NCBI RefSeq assembly: GCF_000006565.2
Contig: NC_031474.1
Span: forward strand, 1,895,662-1,959,661
Direction: 5' to 3'
Length of the DNA: 64,000 bases
From: Toxoplasma gondii ME49
Lineage: Eukaryota > Apicomplexa > Conoidasida > Eucoccidiorida > Sarcocystidae
Shown here in pieces: positions 33,570 through 44,000 of this stretch; the stretch's first letter is position 1, and the number at the start of each line of letters is the position of its first letter. Below the pieces are notes generated by a model, which saw only the letters and a list, made by a program, of their open reading frames with translations, was not told the origin of the DNA and did not search any database. The translations under genes and the position numbers were made by a program.

Positions 33570-36500
33570 ATGCAGAAAGAGAGCCGAGGAAGACGGGGAC
33601 GGGTGGGGTAGAACCGAGACCGTTCCCAGGTTCAGGTGGAAGGAGAAATGGTGGGGGAGTCTCTCTCTATATACGAAGGTCTCAAAACGCGCCTGAGGGG
33701 ACCCCTGGAAAAGCAGGACCAAGGTTTGAGTTCCGTCGCGGACAGGTGTGTGCATTTTGGAAGTTTTTTCGCATGCATGCGCGAGAGGGGGGTCGTCGGT
33801 GTCCACCTCCTTGTAGAAGAACTTACTGCATGTAACAAAGAACTTACTAGGTGGTGTGGCTCTACGCACACACCCTATACATGTTTACCTTTGCACGATC
33901 AACTCGTGAAATGCATGTTTTAGACATAAAACTCGATTTGAAAGGTGCCGGCCCGCGCATGAAGAGCGAGAAGCGATCGACTCGGTGTTTGGCTCCGCGC
34001 CACCTCCCCGGGGCCCTCAAGAGGCACTGGAGATGCCGCTCACGCGTGTCGAGCGTCGAGTTGTATGTCGTTGGTGTCGTTTTGCTTGTCGGACCTGTTT
34101 CCGCGTTGTTTCCTTTCTTTGCCGGCACCCAGGCGCCCGAGTACAGACGGTGGTTGATCTTTTTTGTCTTCTCTGTTTTTTCGGGAAAACCTGCAAAGAG
34201 CACGTGCCTGACAGGCGCAGAAACAAAGAGTTCAGCCGACGGCCTCACCTACGCTGGAGCTTTTTATCTGCCACGGAACGAAGCACAAACCTCGCGCGGA
34301 AGTGCGGGTGGAAAAGCCGCGGGGTTTGTACCCGCGTTTGTTTTTTTCATGTTTGCTTCGAAACGACTGTCGCAACGGGGCCAGAAATCGCACTCTCACT
34401 CGGCTCTACAGCGTTGGTCACATTCCACAAAGGGGTGGACGAATCAGCCGCAAGCGTCCAGTCCTTTTGGAAACTCTAACGGGAAAATTTGTCTCAAGTC
34501 GCCTCTGAAACAATTGTGCACACCTTTAAGCTACGGAACCCCTACAAAACGGTTCGTACCGTAGAAATCAGATAAACACAGACACCAGGAGAAACACAGG
34601 AACTCACACACACGTGGGGGCACTGGGGCGCGAACGCGCTATATGTGGTTTCCTGGGGGCGGGAAACCCAGAAACTGACTCTGCGGTCCCAGAAGTCGCT
34701 CACAGTTGGCACCGCTTTGGTGGACGTCACCGCCTCCACATCTTAACGCGTGTCGCAGCCCAACTCGTGGTTTCCTTAACTTAGAATGCAGCCTTTTTTG
34801 TCGACTCCCTTGCTCTGAGCCTCGGCTCTAACTAACGTGATGGAATACCATTTGTCTCTCGTTTTGGCATGCAGCTCTCTCCTTGTGCAGACGGCGGAGA
34901 CTGGAGAAGACAGACCGTTTGACGAAAGCGCGTTTTTTGTTTTGTCCCGTCACATTGAGACAGCGGTTCGGGAGCGGCAGCGACAGCGCGTTGTGAAACG
35001 GCTGTCTGCAAAGGAAATTTATGCTTTCGGCCTCCAAACCTTCCATCAGTCCTCTTCGCTCTGGAAAACAGGCTGTCTAAATTTCGATGAGCTCCCAGAG
35101 AGACGCGTTCTGGCACACGGCAGTTTTCACCCACGCCACTGACCCAGCAGTCTTGGATCACTTCGTCCGGGGAGGCAAAACCTAAATTTTAACAGTTGGG
35201 ATGGAGGTAAAGCCACCTCTCTTCAGAGTTGATGCTCGGGTACTTGTATCCGGGACGGAGCACGCGAGTGAGGTTCCCGGGGTTGTTCTTCCTATGACGA
35301 GAACCCAGTTGGAACCCCAAGCTAAGGAAGGCACCGGGCTTGCAAGAAAGACTGCTCACGCAACATTTGCAGCTCTCAACGTGTTACACTTGCGTGCAAA
35401 CAAAGGACGCCTTCACTGAATAGCTAAGGGGTGTAGCGGGCATTTTGTGGACTTGCAAACATTTTGGGCGGCGCAGCGCGCTACGTCTGACCCACGGTCT
35501 CAAAAACAAGATACCACCTATATCTCCAGTTATGAGGAACAGCCAACCCAGCTTTTTACGATTGCTGTATACGTGTGCAGATGCTGGGAATGTAGCCCGC
35601 TGTGTCCTTGAGCATCTTTCAGAAATGTACGAGATATACGATCGCAACGAGCGTGCGTATGACACTTGACGGTGAACTCTATCGTTCGGGTCTTGCTACG
35701 TTCTTTTAGCTCTTAGTGCCGGCTCTCTGCATCCTGCCAACAAGTGAGGAAGAGACACGCGGGGCGGCACTCCCTCGGCTGGAGAAGCTTGCGCGTCCGC
35801 TTTCGAGTTTCTTTGGTTTCCTCAGACTCTGCGGCACCAGAGGCGAACAGTGTGAGACCCCGCTCCGCAAGAGGTCGAAGCGGGTTCAACGTGACAGACA
35901 CCACAGCATGCGCAAGTTCACTTGTCTTTTGGCTTCGGTGTTTGCATGAATTGATCCACAGTTCCTGGTGTGCTGTCAGTCACACTCAGCGCCCAGACGG
36001 ACACTGACAATGAAGAGTTCTACAAAGTCAAACGTCGACGGGTCGCGTTCACCCGGTTCATACCTATAAACGGTGCGCGCCTCGACGGGCGACCTAAATC
36101 TGTACATGCAGCTTGACGTAGCCGAGAAAACACACCTTTCAGTTCCGCACTCGAGAAGCCGTCGCCCAACAGTGAAGTCTATTTGTTTGCATTCACTTCC
36201 TAATACACCCCTGCCTCACAGCTCTCTGCTTCCAGACAAGCCTACAATTGGTGAGACCTTGAAATCCCAAACGTTTCATAGCCCCTCGACGCTGCATGCG
36301 CGCAAGCCGTCAGGGAAATGGGGCACCTGCGGCACTTGAGAGGACCCAAACAAGCTTCTTTCCTTCTTTCCTCCGCTTCCACGGAGCGCGAATGTCAGTT
36401 GCAGTGTTTAACAGTGCAGGCCACCGAGCTTTCGGCGCCTGGTTCGTCACTTTCTGCGGGCACAGACGCTCGGTGACGCGTCTTCGACCTTGCACCGCTG

Positions 36501-36794
36501 CTGGAAAATAAAACAATGTACCTTTCTTGAAGAGTTCAGACGGGTGCTTTGTGGCGGAAGGGTGGGCGGGGGGGTGCCGGAGATCTACCAGACGGACATG
36601 GTCCGAAGGGAGAGGCTCGCGCCAGTCTCTTCGTCCCGCTGCGACTCTCTGCTTCTCTCAGGCCGCCCACTGTCTTCCTCTTCTTCGCAAGTTCCAAGCG
36701 TTCTTCAAAGAACAAACGCATGCACAGGTGAGCAAGAAAGCTTCTGCATGCAAAAACGAGGGGACGCAGGCACGGAGCCCCTGCGGTCTCCAGC
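33570..36794. other. Convergent intergenic region
   Basis: This lies between the stops of the kinase (+) and the secreted TM protein (-), and should hold both 3' UTRs. The only coding-like signal is a short frame at 34837-35142, listed separately. Other frames (33985-34479, 35201-35419, 35445-35669) have no start context, domain or matching splice phases that I can defend. No RNA gene or repeat array was seen. Confidence 0.5.
34837..35142 (+). CDS. Doubtful small ORF, 101 codons, possible signal peptide
   Basis: ATG-initiated 101-codon frame with a short N-terminal hydrophobic stretch (LSLVLACSSLLVQ) followed by a charged segment with balanced composition (for example HIETAVRERQRQRVVKRL, then KEIYAFGLQTF). 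No family recognised. It could be a single exon, since cttgtgcag after the hydrophobic stretch also resembles a splice acceptor, or simply a chance open frame in a 3.2 kb intergenic region. Confidence 0.2.
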   Translation: MMEYHLSLVLACSSLLVQTAETGEDRPFDESAFFVLSRHIETAVRERQRQRVVKRLSAKEIYAFGLQTFHQSSSLWKTGCLNFDELPERRVLAHGSFHPRH

Positions 36795-38429
36795 TCAGCG
36801 CGCGGGGCGCAGGTACTCTCGCCACCGCATGATGTCGTCGACGGTCTCGCGGTCCTGATGCTCGCCGAAGGAGCCTTGTTCCTGAGCGCGGAAGCGCATT
36901 TGCTTGGGGTTTCCAAAGAACCTTTTAAAAAGTTGTGGGTCGGACATGCTCTCTGTCCTCCCCTCGCCTCGGCCTTCACTCGCAACCGAAACGCGTCGCT
37001 CCTGCTCGCAGTTCTCTGCCTTCTTCTTACCGGTCGACCACAGCAGCCAGAGCGCGAGCGTAACGAGCACTGCGCCGAAGAACATCTTCCCTTTGTGTCG
37101 CGAGAGCAAAGGCAGAACCGACCGAGGGCGCCGGCTGCTCCTTGGAGACAGCCGAAATTGCGACTGCCGCTCCTCCTCCCCGTGGGCCGCAAATCTGCCC
37201 CGCAGAAAGCGACTCTGCACCTTCACCTGAGGGAGAATCGCCAGCCACAAACCCAATCCTGTCGGCGAGGCGCCTGAGGCCTCGGCCTCGGAAGCCACAG
37301 AGAAAGCCTTCGTGTTGTTCGCCTTCTCGAGGTTCACTCTGAGAGAAGATGGAGCCGCCTGCTGCCCCATGAGGCGAGGGAGTTCTCTTTGGGCCTTGCC
37401 CGCGTTCGCATCCCCTTTCAGAGCATCCGGAAGCGAGGAGAGGGAGATGCCCGAGGCAAGGAGCCGCGAAGCGAAGAACGCGTTTTTCGACGCCTGGTCA
37501 GAGGTCTTCGTCAGAGGCGAGGAGACGAGGGACGCGACAGTCGACAAGATGGGGCGTTGCCTCTCGTCCATTCCACGAGGAAGATACGAGGAAGCGACGG
37601 ACTGCGTCATAGGGGGAAGCTCCGCGGACAACAGGCACGGTGAGGTGAGCGAGGTCGACGTCAGCGTTGCTTCCGACGGCTGCGACCACTGTGATTTCAT
37701 TGAGGTTTCAGGAAGAGACGAAGGAACTCTGTTCCTTGGCGAGGCCAACAAGCTCTGTTCTGAGTCTTCTGGACCCACAACAGTAGCAGCATAGTTCCCA
37801 AAAGAAGGAGTCTGGACTCGAGACAAGTCCTCACCCGCGTTCTCCCCATCAACCGACACAGAGGCCTCAGCAGCCGAAGGAGATTCCCCAGCTCCAGTGT
37901 CTCTGGAATCCGCGGAGGATGCGGTGCCTTCATGTCCGAGTAACGGGAGCGCAGACGGGGAAGGCCTTGCGGGGACTTCCTGATGCTCTGACCGCCGACG
38001 AGAAGAAGGCTGGGGGGGCACCGAAACGTTTTCGAGTGCCTCGTCAGAGGTAGCGGGAGAGCTGAGGATCGAGAGAGTTTCATCAGGGTCTCCAACTGAG
38101 TCCCCAGCTGTCTCCACACTCCCCGCCGCTGCGCCTCGCGAGTCCTGAGAGGACAGCGCGAGGCGAGTCCGTCGACTCGCTGCGACTGGAGTGCTTGCCT
38201 CATTTTCAAGGCCTCTTCTCTTCGCTGCATGCGCCGAGCCGCTCGGGGGGTGTGCCCTTCCGCCGGTCACCCGGAACTCAGCCTGGGCGGCTACACTCTT
38301 CGAGGCGCGGCAGAGCTTGGCCCATGCTGGGGAACCTGCAAGGAGAAGAAGCGGAAGCAGGCGAAGAAGGAGAGTCTTGACAGAAGACGACGCGACCCGT
38401 GTCTTCGTCGCCCCGGTGAAAGGGGACAT
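36795..38429 (-). CDS. Secreted single-pass membrane protein, dense-granule-like, single exon
   Basis: Uninterrupted 544-residue frame; ATG 38429 is the only Met codon before the signal sequence. A strong signal peptide (KTLLLRLLPLLLLAGSPAWA, about 18-37) is followed by some 400 residues of Ser/Pro/Glu/Ala-rich, poorly conserved-looking sequence. One TM helix sits near residues 449-465 (FFGAVLVTLALWLLW), followed by KKK and a 79-residue tail ending in ETVDDIMRWREYLRPAR, the most ordered-looking part. This plan (signal peptide, disordered body, late TM) is common in Toxoplasma dense-granule and export substrates, so I infer such a role. No canonical RRLAx export-cleavage site was found; the nearest is RTRLA at about 87-91. 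An AGAGACG element lies about 380 bases upstream. It could instead be a microneme or plasma-membrane protein. Confidence 0.75.
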   Translation of the reverse strand: MSPFTGATKTRVASSSVKTLLLRLLPLLLLAGSPAWAKLCRASKSVAAQAEFRVTGGRAHPPSGSAHAAKRRGLENEASTPVAASRRTRLALSSQDSRGAAAGSVETAGDSVGDPDETLSILSSPATSDEALENVSVPPQPSSRRRSEHQEVPARPSPSALPLLGHEGTASSADSRDTGAGESPSAAEASVSVDGENAGEDLSRVQTPSFGNYAATVVGPEDSEQSLLASPRNRVPSSLPETSMKSQWSQPSEATLTSTSLTSPCLLSAELPPMTQSVASSYLPRGMDERQRPILSTVASLVSSPLTKTSDQASKNAFFASRLLASGISLSSLPDALKGDANAGKAQRELPRLMGQQAAPSSLRVNLEKANNTKAFSVASEAEASGASPTGLGLWLAILPQVKVQSRFLRGRFAAHGEEERQSQFRLSPRSSRRPRSVLPLLSRHKGKMFFGAVLVTLALWLLWSTGKKKAENCEQERRVSVASEGRGEGRTESMSDPQLFKRFFGNPKQMRFRAQEQGSFGEHQDRETVDDIMRWREYLRPAR

Positions 38430-38808
38430 GTGGAAGGCGTTCGACGGGGCAGGACGGCGTCGAGGAACAGGAATCGCCGAGGCTACTCTGTGAAAGGGAA
38501 GGAGAGAAACAGAAACACCGATAGGACCGAGACGAAAAGGAGACCAAGACGCCGTTTCCCCGGGGTCACCGGTTCTTCCTCTTTTTTGTCCGCGGCTACG
38601 CGTCTTTGTCGCGCAGCTGCGCAGCACTCGATCCGCGGCTGTCTGTACACTTCGTCCCCTCCCTGTTCAGCGCGTCAAAAACAGGTATTCCCGAAGAAAA
38701 CATGGTCTTTCTCGTGTTCGCCGAAACGCGGAGTCACTTGACGAGCCTCTGACCATTGTCTGCCCGCGTGGGTTTGCACGCCGCGAGCGCGAACAGCGGG
38801 CGCGGGGG

Positions 38809-38815
38809 CGTCTCT
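38809..38815 (-). promoter_or_regulatory. WGAGACG promoter-type element
   Basis: AGAGACG on the minus strand, 380 bases upstream of ATG 38429. WGAGACG heptamers are described as important in Toxoplasma dense-granule gene promoters. A single copy of a 7-base motif can occur by chance, so this is only suggestive. Confidence 0.3.
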
Positions 38816-40495
38816 GGGCCGTAGACCGCGAGAGGCAGAAAAGCAGAGCGAAAGACGCAAGACGAACAACACAAGTCGACAAGGGACGAAGCGACGGGCG
38901 CCGTTTGCCCCAGAAATCAAACGACCGACAGGGGAGGAGAACGGAAAAAACGACGGCGACTTCCCCAAAACAGCACGACGGCAGTCTCGTACCTTCTCGA
39001 ATTCTTGCGCGTCTTCAGGCCGCCACCGCTCGACTGCCCCCCCCACCTTCCGACCGCGTTTTCAGGACAAGAATAAGGGTCCGCCGCGAAATGAATGGCA
39101 CATGCTGCTGCGGAGGGGTCTGAGGCGAAACACTCGGAAGAACTGGCAAAGGCAGGCGCAAAAAAGAAAACGCGGGACTTCTCTCGGAGGAGAACTTCGT
39201 GGGCGGTCCACCGGAAAAAATGTGTGCGTGTCTGCACTTCCCAGTGTTCGGTCTTTGTTCACTTTAACTCGAGAGGGGGCGCGCTGGTGCGACGGGGCTT
39301 AACCGATGAGGTACGAGTTTGTTCACCTGAAGCCAAGTGCCGCACCCCCTGGCCCAGGAGTCGACTTCGCCCATATACAGACAAAAACGAGGGTGACAGA
39401 TGGCAAAACTCTGTACTTTTGTCTGCGACCTTGTCGCACAATGGGGAGATTTCGGTCGAAGGGTGGAGACACCTCCAGAAATTCATCACCTGTGGAGAGC
39501 CTGAAATGCGTTCCAGTGTAAAAAAAGCGACCCTGAGGCTCCGTCCTGGCGCCTGTGAGAGCGCGAAGTAGCGCAAAGCTGAGAACTGGAGAATTGCTCC
39601 AGGGGCGACCAGTGCACTTGCTACCTTACCCTCTTGGTTTCACGGCAAAAAGCCACGACAGACTCGCAGGCCGGAGACTTAGCATCTGTGCAGAGGTCTC
39701 CATCAGACGGTTAACAAAGGGAAAAGATTTGTGCGGGCGAAGCACATCCGTAGAAAGTATACGTATCTGTCTGGCAAGACTTGTGGACTAAAGAAAAACA
39801 GGCGATGACTGTGAAAAAGCGTAAGGAACCCAGAGAAGCCTTCAACGCGCACCCGTACTGTGTTACACGAAGTCGAGCTTCAGTTGGTCTCTGACTGATC
39901 GTGCAGCTCCTAACGGGAGCAAGACGTACAAATCCCCTTGAGTAATGTGTACGAGGGAGACTAGCTTCAGTTGCTGTCATCTGATGGGCGTTGCTTGCAC
40001 AACAGCTTGTCCTAAGATTCCTATTAGTAGGAGTGCATGTCTCTCGGCTTCGCTGTTGCGCACCGGCGCCGTCTTTGCGGTGTGCCTTTATTGTTTCGAA
40101 TACGCTCCTGGCTGCACCCAGGACACTCTTGAACCTGCCGGCTTCGGTGTGGGAGACCGGAATATAGGGCGACGGGCGAAACACCGCTGACTGCCTGATC
40201 ACACAGAGGGTTTCTTTTGTTTGCAACTCAAGTGAGGCCTCTGTCTGAGACCACGGACGACAGTCCTGGGGAGAGACGAAAAATTCACAGGACAGTGTCT
40301 TCAGAGAGTCTACGGAGATGCCAGGGGCGGGGATCCGCCTCCAAAGCCACATACACACACATATCCACGTTTGCGCAAACTGAACAGAGACTTGCGGACG
40401 GCACCGCATCGGCGCGTCTACTCTCTCGCACAACATCGCGCAGGAACATTTGCCCTGCAAGCGAGAGACCGAGAATACTTTGCGTCCACATGAAC

Positions 40496-40538
40496 ATCTG
40501 CATGTATATACATATATGTGTACAAGTAACCACATATT

Positions 40539-40570
<32 letters not shown>

Positions 40571-40630
40571 AATATATATAAATATATATATATATATATA
40601 TGTACATGTGTATATATATAGATATATATG
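40496..40630. repeat. (TA)n/(ATATAA)n tract in the 3' flank of eIF2A-GYF
   Basis: TA runs mixed with TATAAATATA units, starting 48 bases beyond the eIF2A-GYF stop codon. It is the only large TA tract in the window that is not inside an intron. Confidence 0.85.
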
Positions 40631-40677
40631 GACCCATGTTTCGTTACGCAGACACCACTGAAAAGGGAGACCTGCAT

Positions 40678-40965
40678 TCACTGAATGTGCATGGGCTGAG
40701 GCTTCGGTGTTGTCGAGAAAGGCTGCTGCGGCGGAGGGTAAAGTTTATTGAGAGGAATGAAGCGGTCTGCGCCACAGCACCTCACAGGCAGCGCCGGATC
40801 GAAGTAGCCCATCGCGTTCCACATCGCCATCTCTTCCCGGTGAAATGGACCCTGCATGCACACCACACAGCCAAGGCAACAGCACGCATATTCACATCCA
40901 TCCTTACGAACGTAATGATATAGACAGACGCGGCTGATAACAACAACACCTACATCCCATATACA

Positions 40966-41048
<83 letters not shown>

Positions 41049-44000
41049 CTGTTTGTTTGTTTATGTTCGAGGCTCCCCTCACAGATAGGCACCAGCATCA
41101 CAGAGTTCGACCAGAGATGCAGTGCAGGCGCACTCCTCAGAGTCTCAACCATAGCCCCCCGAAAAAATCTCCGGCTTCCTGTCGCGCGGTGTCTTTCCGC
41201 CTCTCAGTTCAGACTTCGTCGTTACCTGGATGTTCCCCTTGGGGTCGACATATTGCCAGCATTTGTCTTTCATTGCGTCAGGTCGCTTGCCCCGTTCTGC
41301 GTTGCCGCCAGGTTTGCCTCCACATGGGGCATGCGTGGTGGACGCCTCTGCGCCAGCGCGTTCGCCCTGGGCGCTGTTTCGCGGAAAGCAGGCGCGGGTT
41401 TCCTGCATGTTTCCAAAGGCATCTCTGCGATCCTCCCCGAACGCGTCTCGGCTCCGATTCAGGTCTTGCAGAAACGAGGCAGGGGGACCCTGCATGGCCC
41501 CGGTGTCTGGGAAGCCGGCGCCGTTCGCGAGACTGCAGGCATTTCCGCTCGCACCCCAGCCGCGGAGCAGAGGGTCCGCCCCGGGGCCCATCGCGGCCCT
41601 GTTCGCCGCGGCACTTCGCACGCTGTTCAGGAGCTCGTGGCTTCGCTGCGCGTTCTGGAAGGCCCCCAGCTTCCCGCCTTCTTCGCCTACGGCCTCAAAC
41701 GCGCTCCCGCGCATGCGTCCCCGGCCCTCGACTGCGCGGTCTTCGCCGCCGAGCTGGCTAGCCGCGCCGCGCGCGAAGGACGAAAAGCCTGGAAACGCCC
41801 CACTCCCCGAGAAGCTCATCCCAGAGACTGCCTCGCCACCCGGCGCGGGCCCCGCTCCACCGTGGCGCTCGCGGTCTCCGCGAGTGTCGATGGACAGGCT
41901 GCCCGACGCAGAGGCACCCAAGTGCTCACTGGCGTTCGCGGAGTCGCTCTGTGAGCTCCCGGAGGCACCCAGTCGAAGTTTCTGAAGCAGCAGGACCGCC
42001 TGTTCCTTCGTCAACTGCGGATACTGCTGGGTCAAGGCGTCGACTGCAGCTGCGGTCACAGCCGCGAGCGACGTTGGGCTGCGGAGCTCTGGGGGCCCAC
42101 GCGCCGGCAGCGCCGCAGACCCCGCCTGTCGAGATGTCGGAAACGGGAAGGCCTGTTTTCCGGAGACCTGCGCAGTCGCCGAGTCCGTCGACTTGCGTTG
42201 CATCTGCAGCGCCATGAAGTCTGCGATGAAGCCTTCATCCTGTGCGTGCGAAGAAGGCGCTTCTGCACCCGCGTGCGTCTCAGTTCCGTGAGACGCGCCG
42301 AAGGAAGAGCCGAGAAAAGCGTTCTGGAAACTCGGACTCGCGTACGCAGGAGACAAACCGCCCTGCGCGCCGCCCACCTCCTTTTCGAGGCCCGGCGTCG
42401 CCGCCCCAGGTGTGCGTACAGCCGAACTCGCGGACCCGGCGGGCGTCGCGTTTCCGGTCTTCTTCGCGGACGGCGGTCCCTGGAACTGCGCCGCCTCCTT
42501 CGGATTGACTTGGCTCTGCAGCTTCTGCAGTTTCTGCTTCTGCGCCGCCGCTTGCAGCAGCGACCAGACGGCGCGACTCCCGTGAGCGAACTGCACAGCT
42601 TCTGCTGTCTGTCCGCGACGGAGGTGATCCAGCAGCTGCGCAACTTCCTGCGCGTGAGACCGCGCGCCCGCCCCCGCAGCGCCAGGCCCAGCCGGCGGCC
42701 CCTGCGGGCCCGGCTGCCGCGCGCCCTGCGCCGCCCCGCGACCTTCGGGCGCTGCTTCTTCTCCCTGACCCGGTCCGCGCGCGAACCTCCCGCCTTCCTC
42801 AGCGGCCTGTCCCTGTTGCCTGGCGAACTGCTGAAGCAGCTGTTGCTTCAAAAGCTGCGAGGAGGCAAACGAAGACGCGCCGCCTCCCCGCTGCTGCACC
42901 CGCGAGGCGAGTTCTGCGTAGAAGGCCGCGGCCTCGGCACTGGGAGCACTCGACCCGCTCTGAGCCCCCTGGAGGAACGGCAGCGCGCCGGCAGGCCCGC
43001 CCGCGGCCCCGCCGCTTTTGTTCTGTTGGAGCCGCGCGAGCACCGCCCCGAGCGCCGCCTGTGCGTTCGCCACCGCCGCCTGGTCGCCGTGGAGGGACGC
43101 CCCTGGAATCGCGCCGAACGCGCCCGAACCGCGCGCGTCGCCCGCGGGGTTTGCGGCGCGGCCCTCCTGGAGCACGCGCAGGGCGCCGGCGGGGACGATG
43201 TTCCGGAATGCCCGCAGCAGTTCTTCGTACTGCCCGGACGGCTGCGCCGTCGCGGGTCCCGGCGCCTTGTTGAAACTGCCGTGGCCGCCGGCTGGGGCCC
43301 CAGGCCCGCCCGGGGTCGGCGCGTCGCGAGGCGATACGTTCGCGAAGCCGTTCGCGGCCGCAGAGCTTGTGGAGACAGACCCCCGCGAAGGGCCAATCAC
43401 GCCGGGGTACGAGGCGAAGGACCCCTGCGCCGGGGTCCCGGGAGCGGCGATCTGGGGCGCGCGGAAGAGCGAAGAAGAACTCGCCGACTGAAGAGACTGG
43501 AAAAAGGAAGAACCGCTCAAGCGCCCCTGCAAGAAGAGCTGCTGGACCGCAGAGAGTTGTTGGCTGCCGAGGCCCAGACGGGGGTCGGCGCCACTCGCTT
43601 CTTCGCTGGGGGGCTTTGCGCTGCCAGCCTCTCCTGCAAATGCATCGGTCAGGGGAAGAAGAGGTGAAAAGAAAGTTCCAAACAGGACATCAGCTTCGCT
43701 TGACGTGCAGACCCCCCGATGGGCAGAATGACTCATGTACGCGTGGACAACGACGGAAGGAAAGACACATGCGCACAGTCCCCCAGATCTAAGCAGAAGA
43801 TAAAGACATAAATCAGACACACACCATGTCTCAGTTCCTCTCGCTGCAGAGACCCTCTACGGCCCATTTCGCTCTCTTGTTTTTTTTTCCTGCTCCCTGA
43901 GCCAAGCGTCTCTCTCGTGTCGTTCTTCCCGAGGACATGCTCTCTCCTCTCCCTTCCTTCTTGTTGTTTGTTCCTTACCGCCTTCTCGGCCGGCCTGCGC

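Larger units (their letters stand above)
38430..40677. other. Intergenic region between the secreted TM gene and the eIF2A-GYF gene
   Basis: The right part (near 40.5-40.68 kb) should be the 3' UTR of the minus-strand eIF2A-GYF gene. The left part should be the promoter and 5' UTR of the minus-strand secreted protein. Apart from the 40496-40630 microsatellite and one promoter-type motif, I see no gene, RNA or repeat. Confidence 0.5.

Noticed and set aside
39300..40200. Mitochondrial-like (NUMT) fragments
   Set aside because: No cytochrome b or cytochrome oxidase reading frame was recognised here or in the other intergenic regions by eye; a nucleotide search would settle it.
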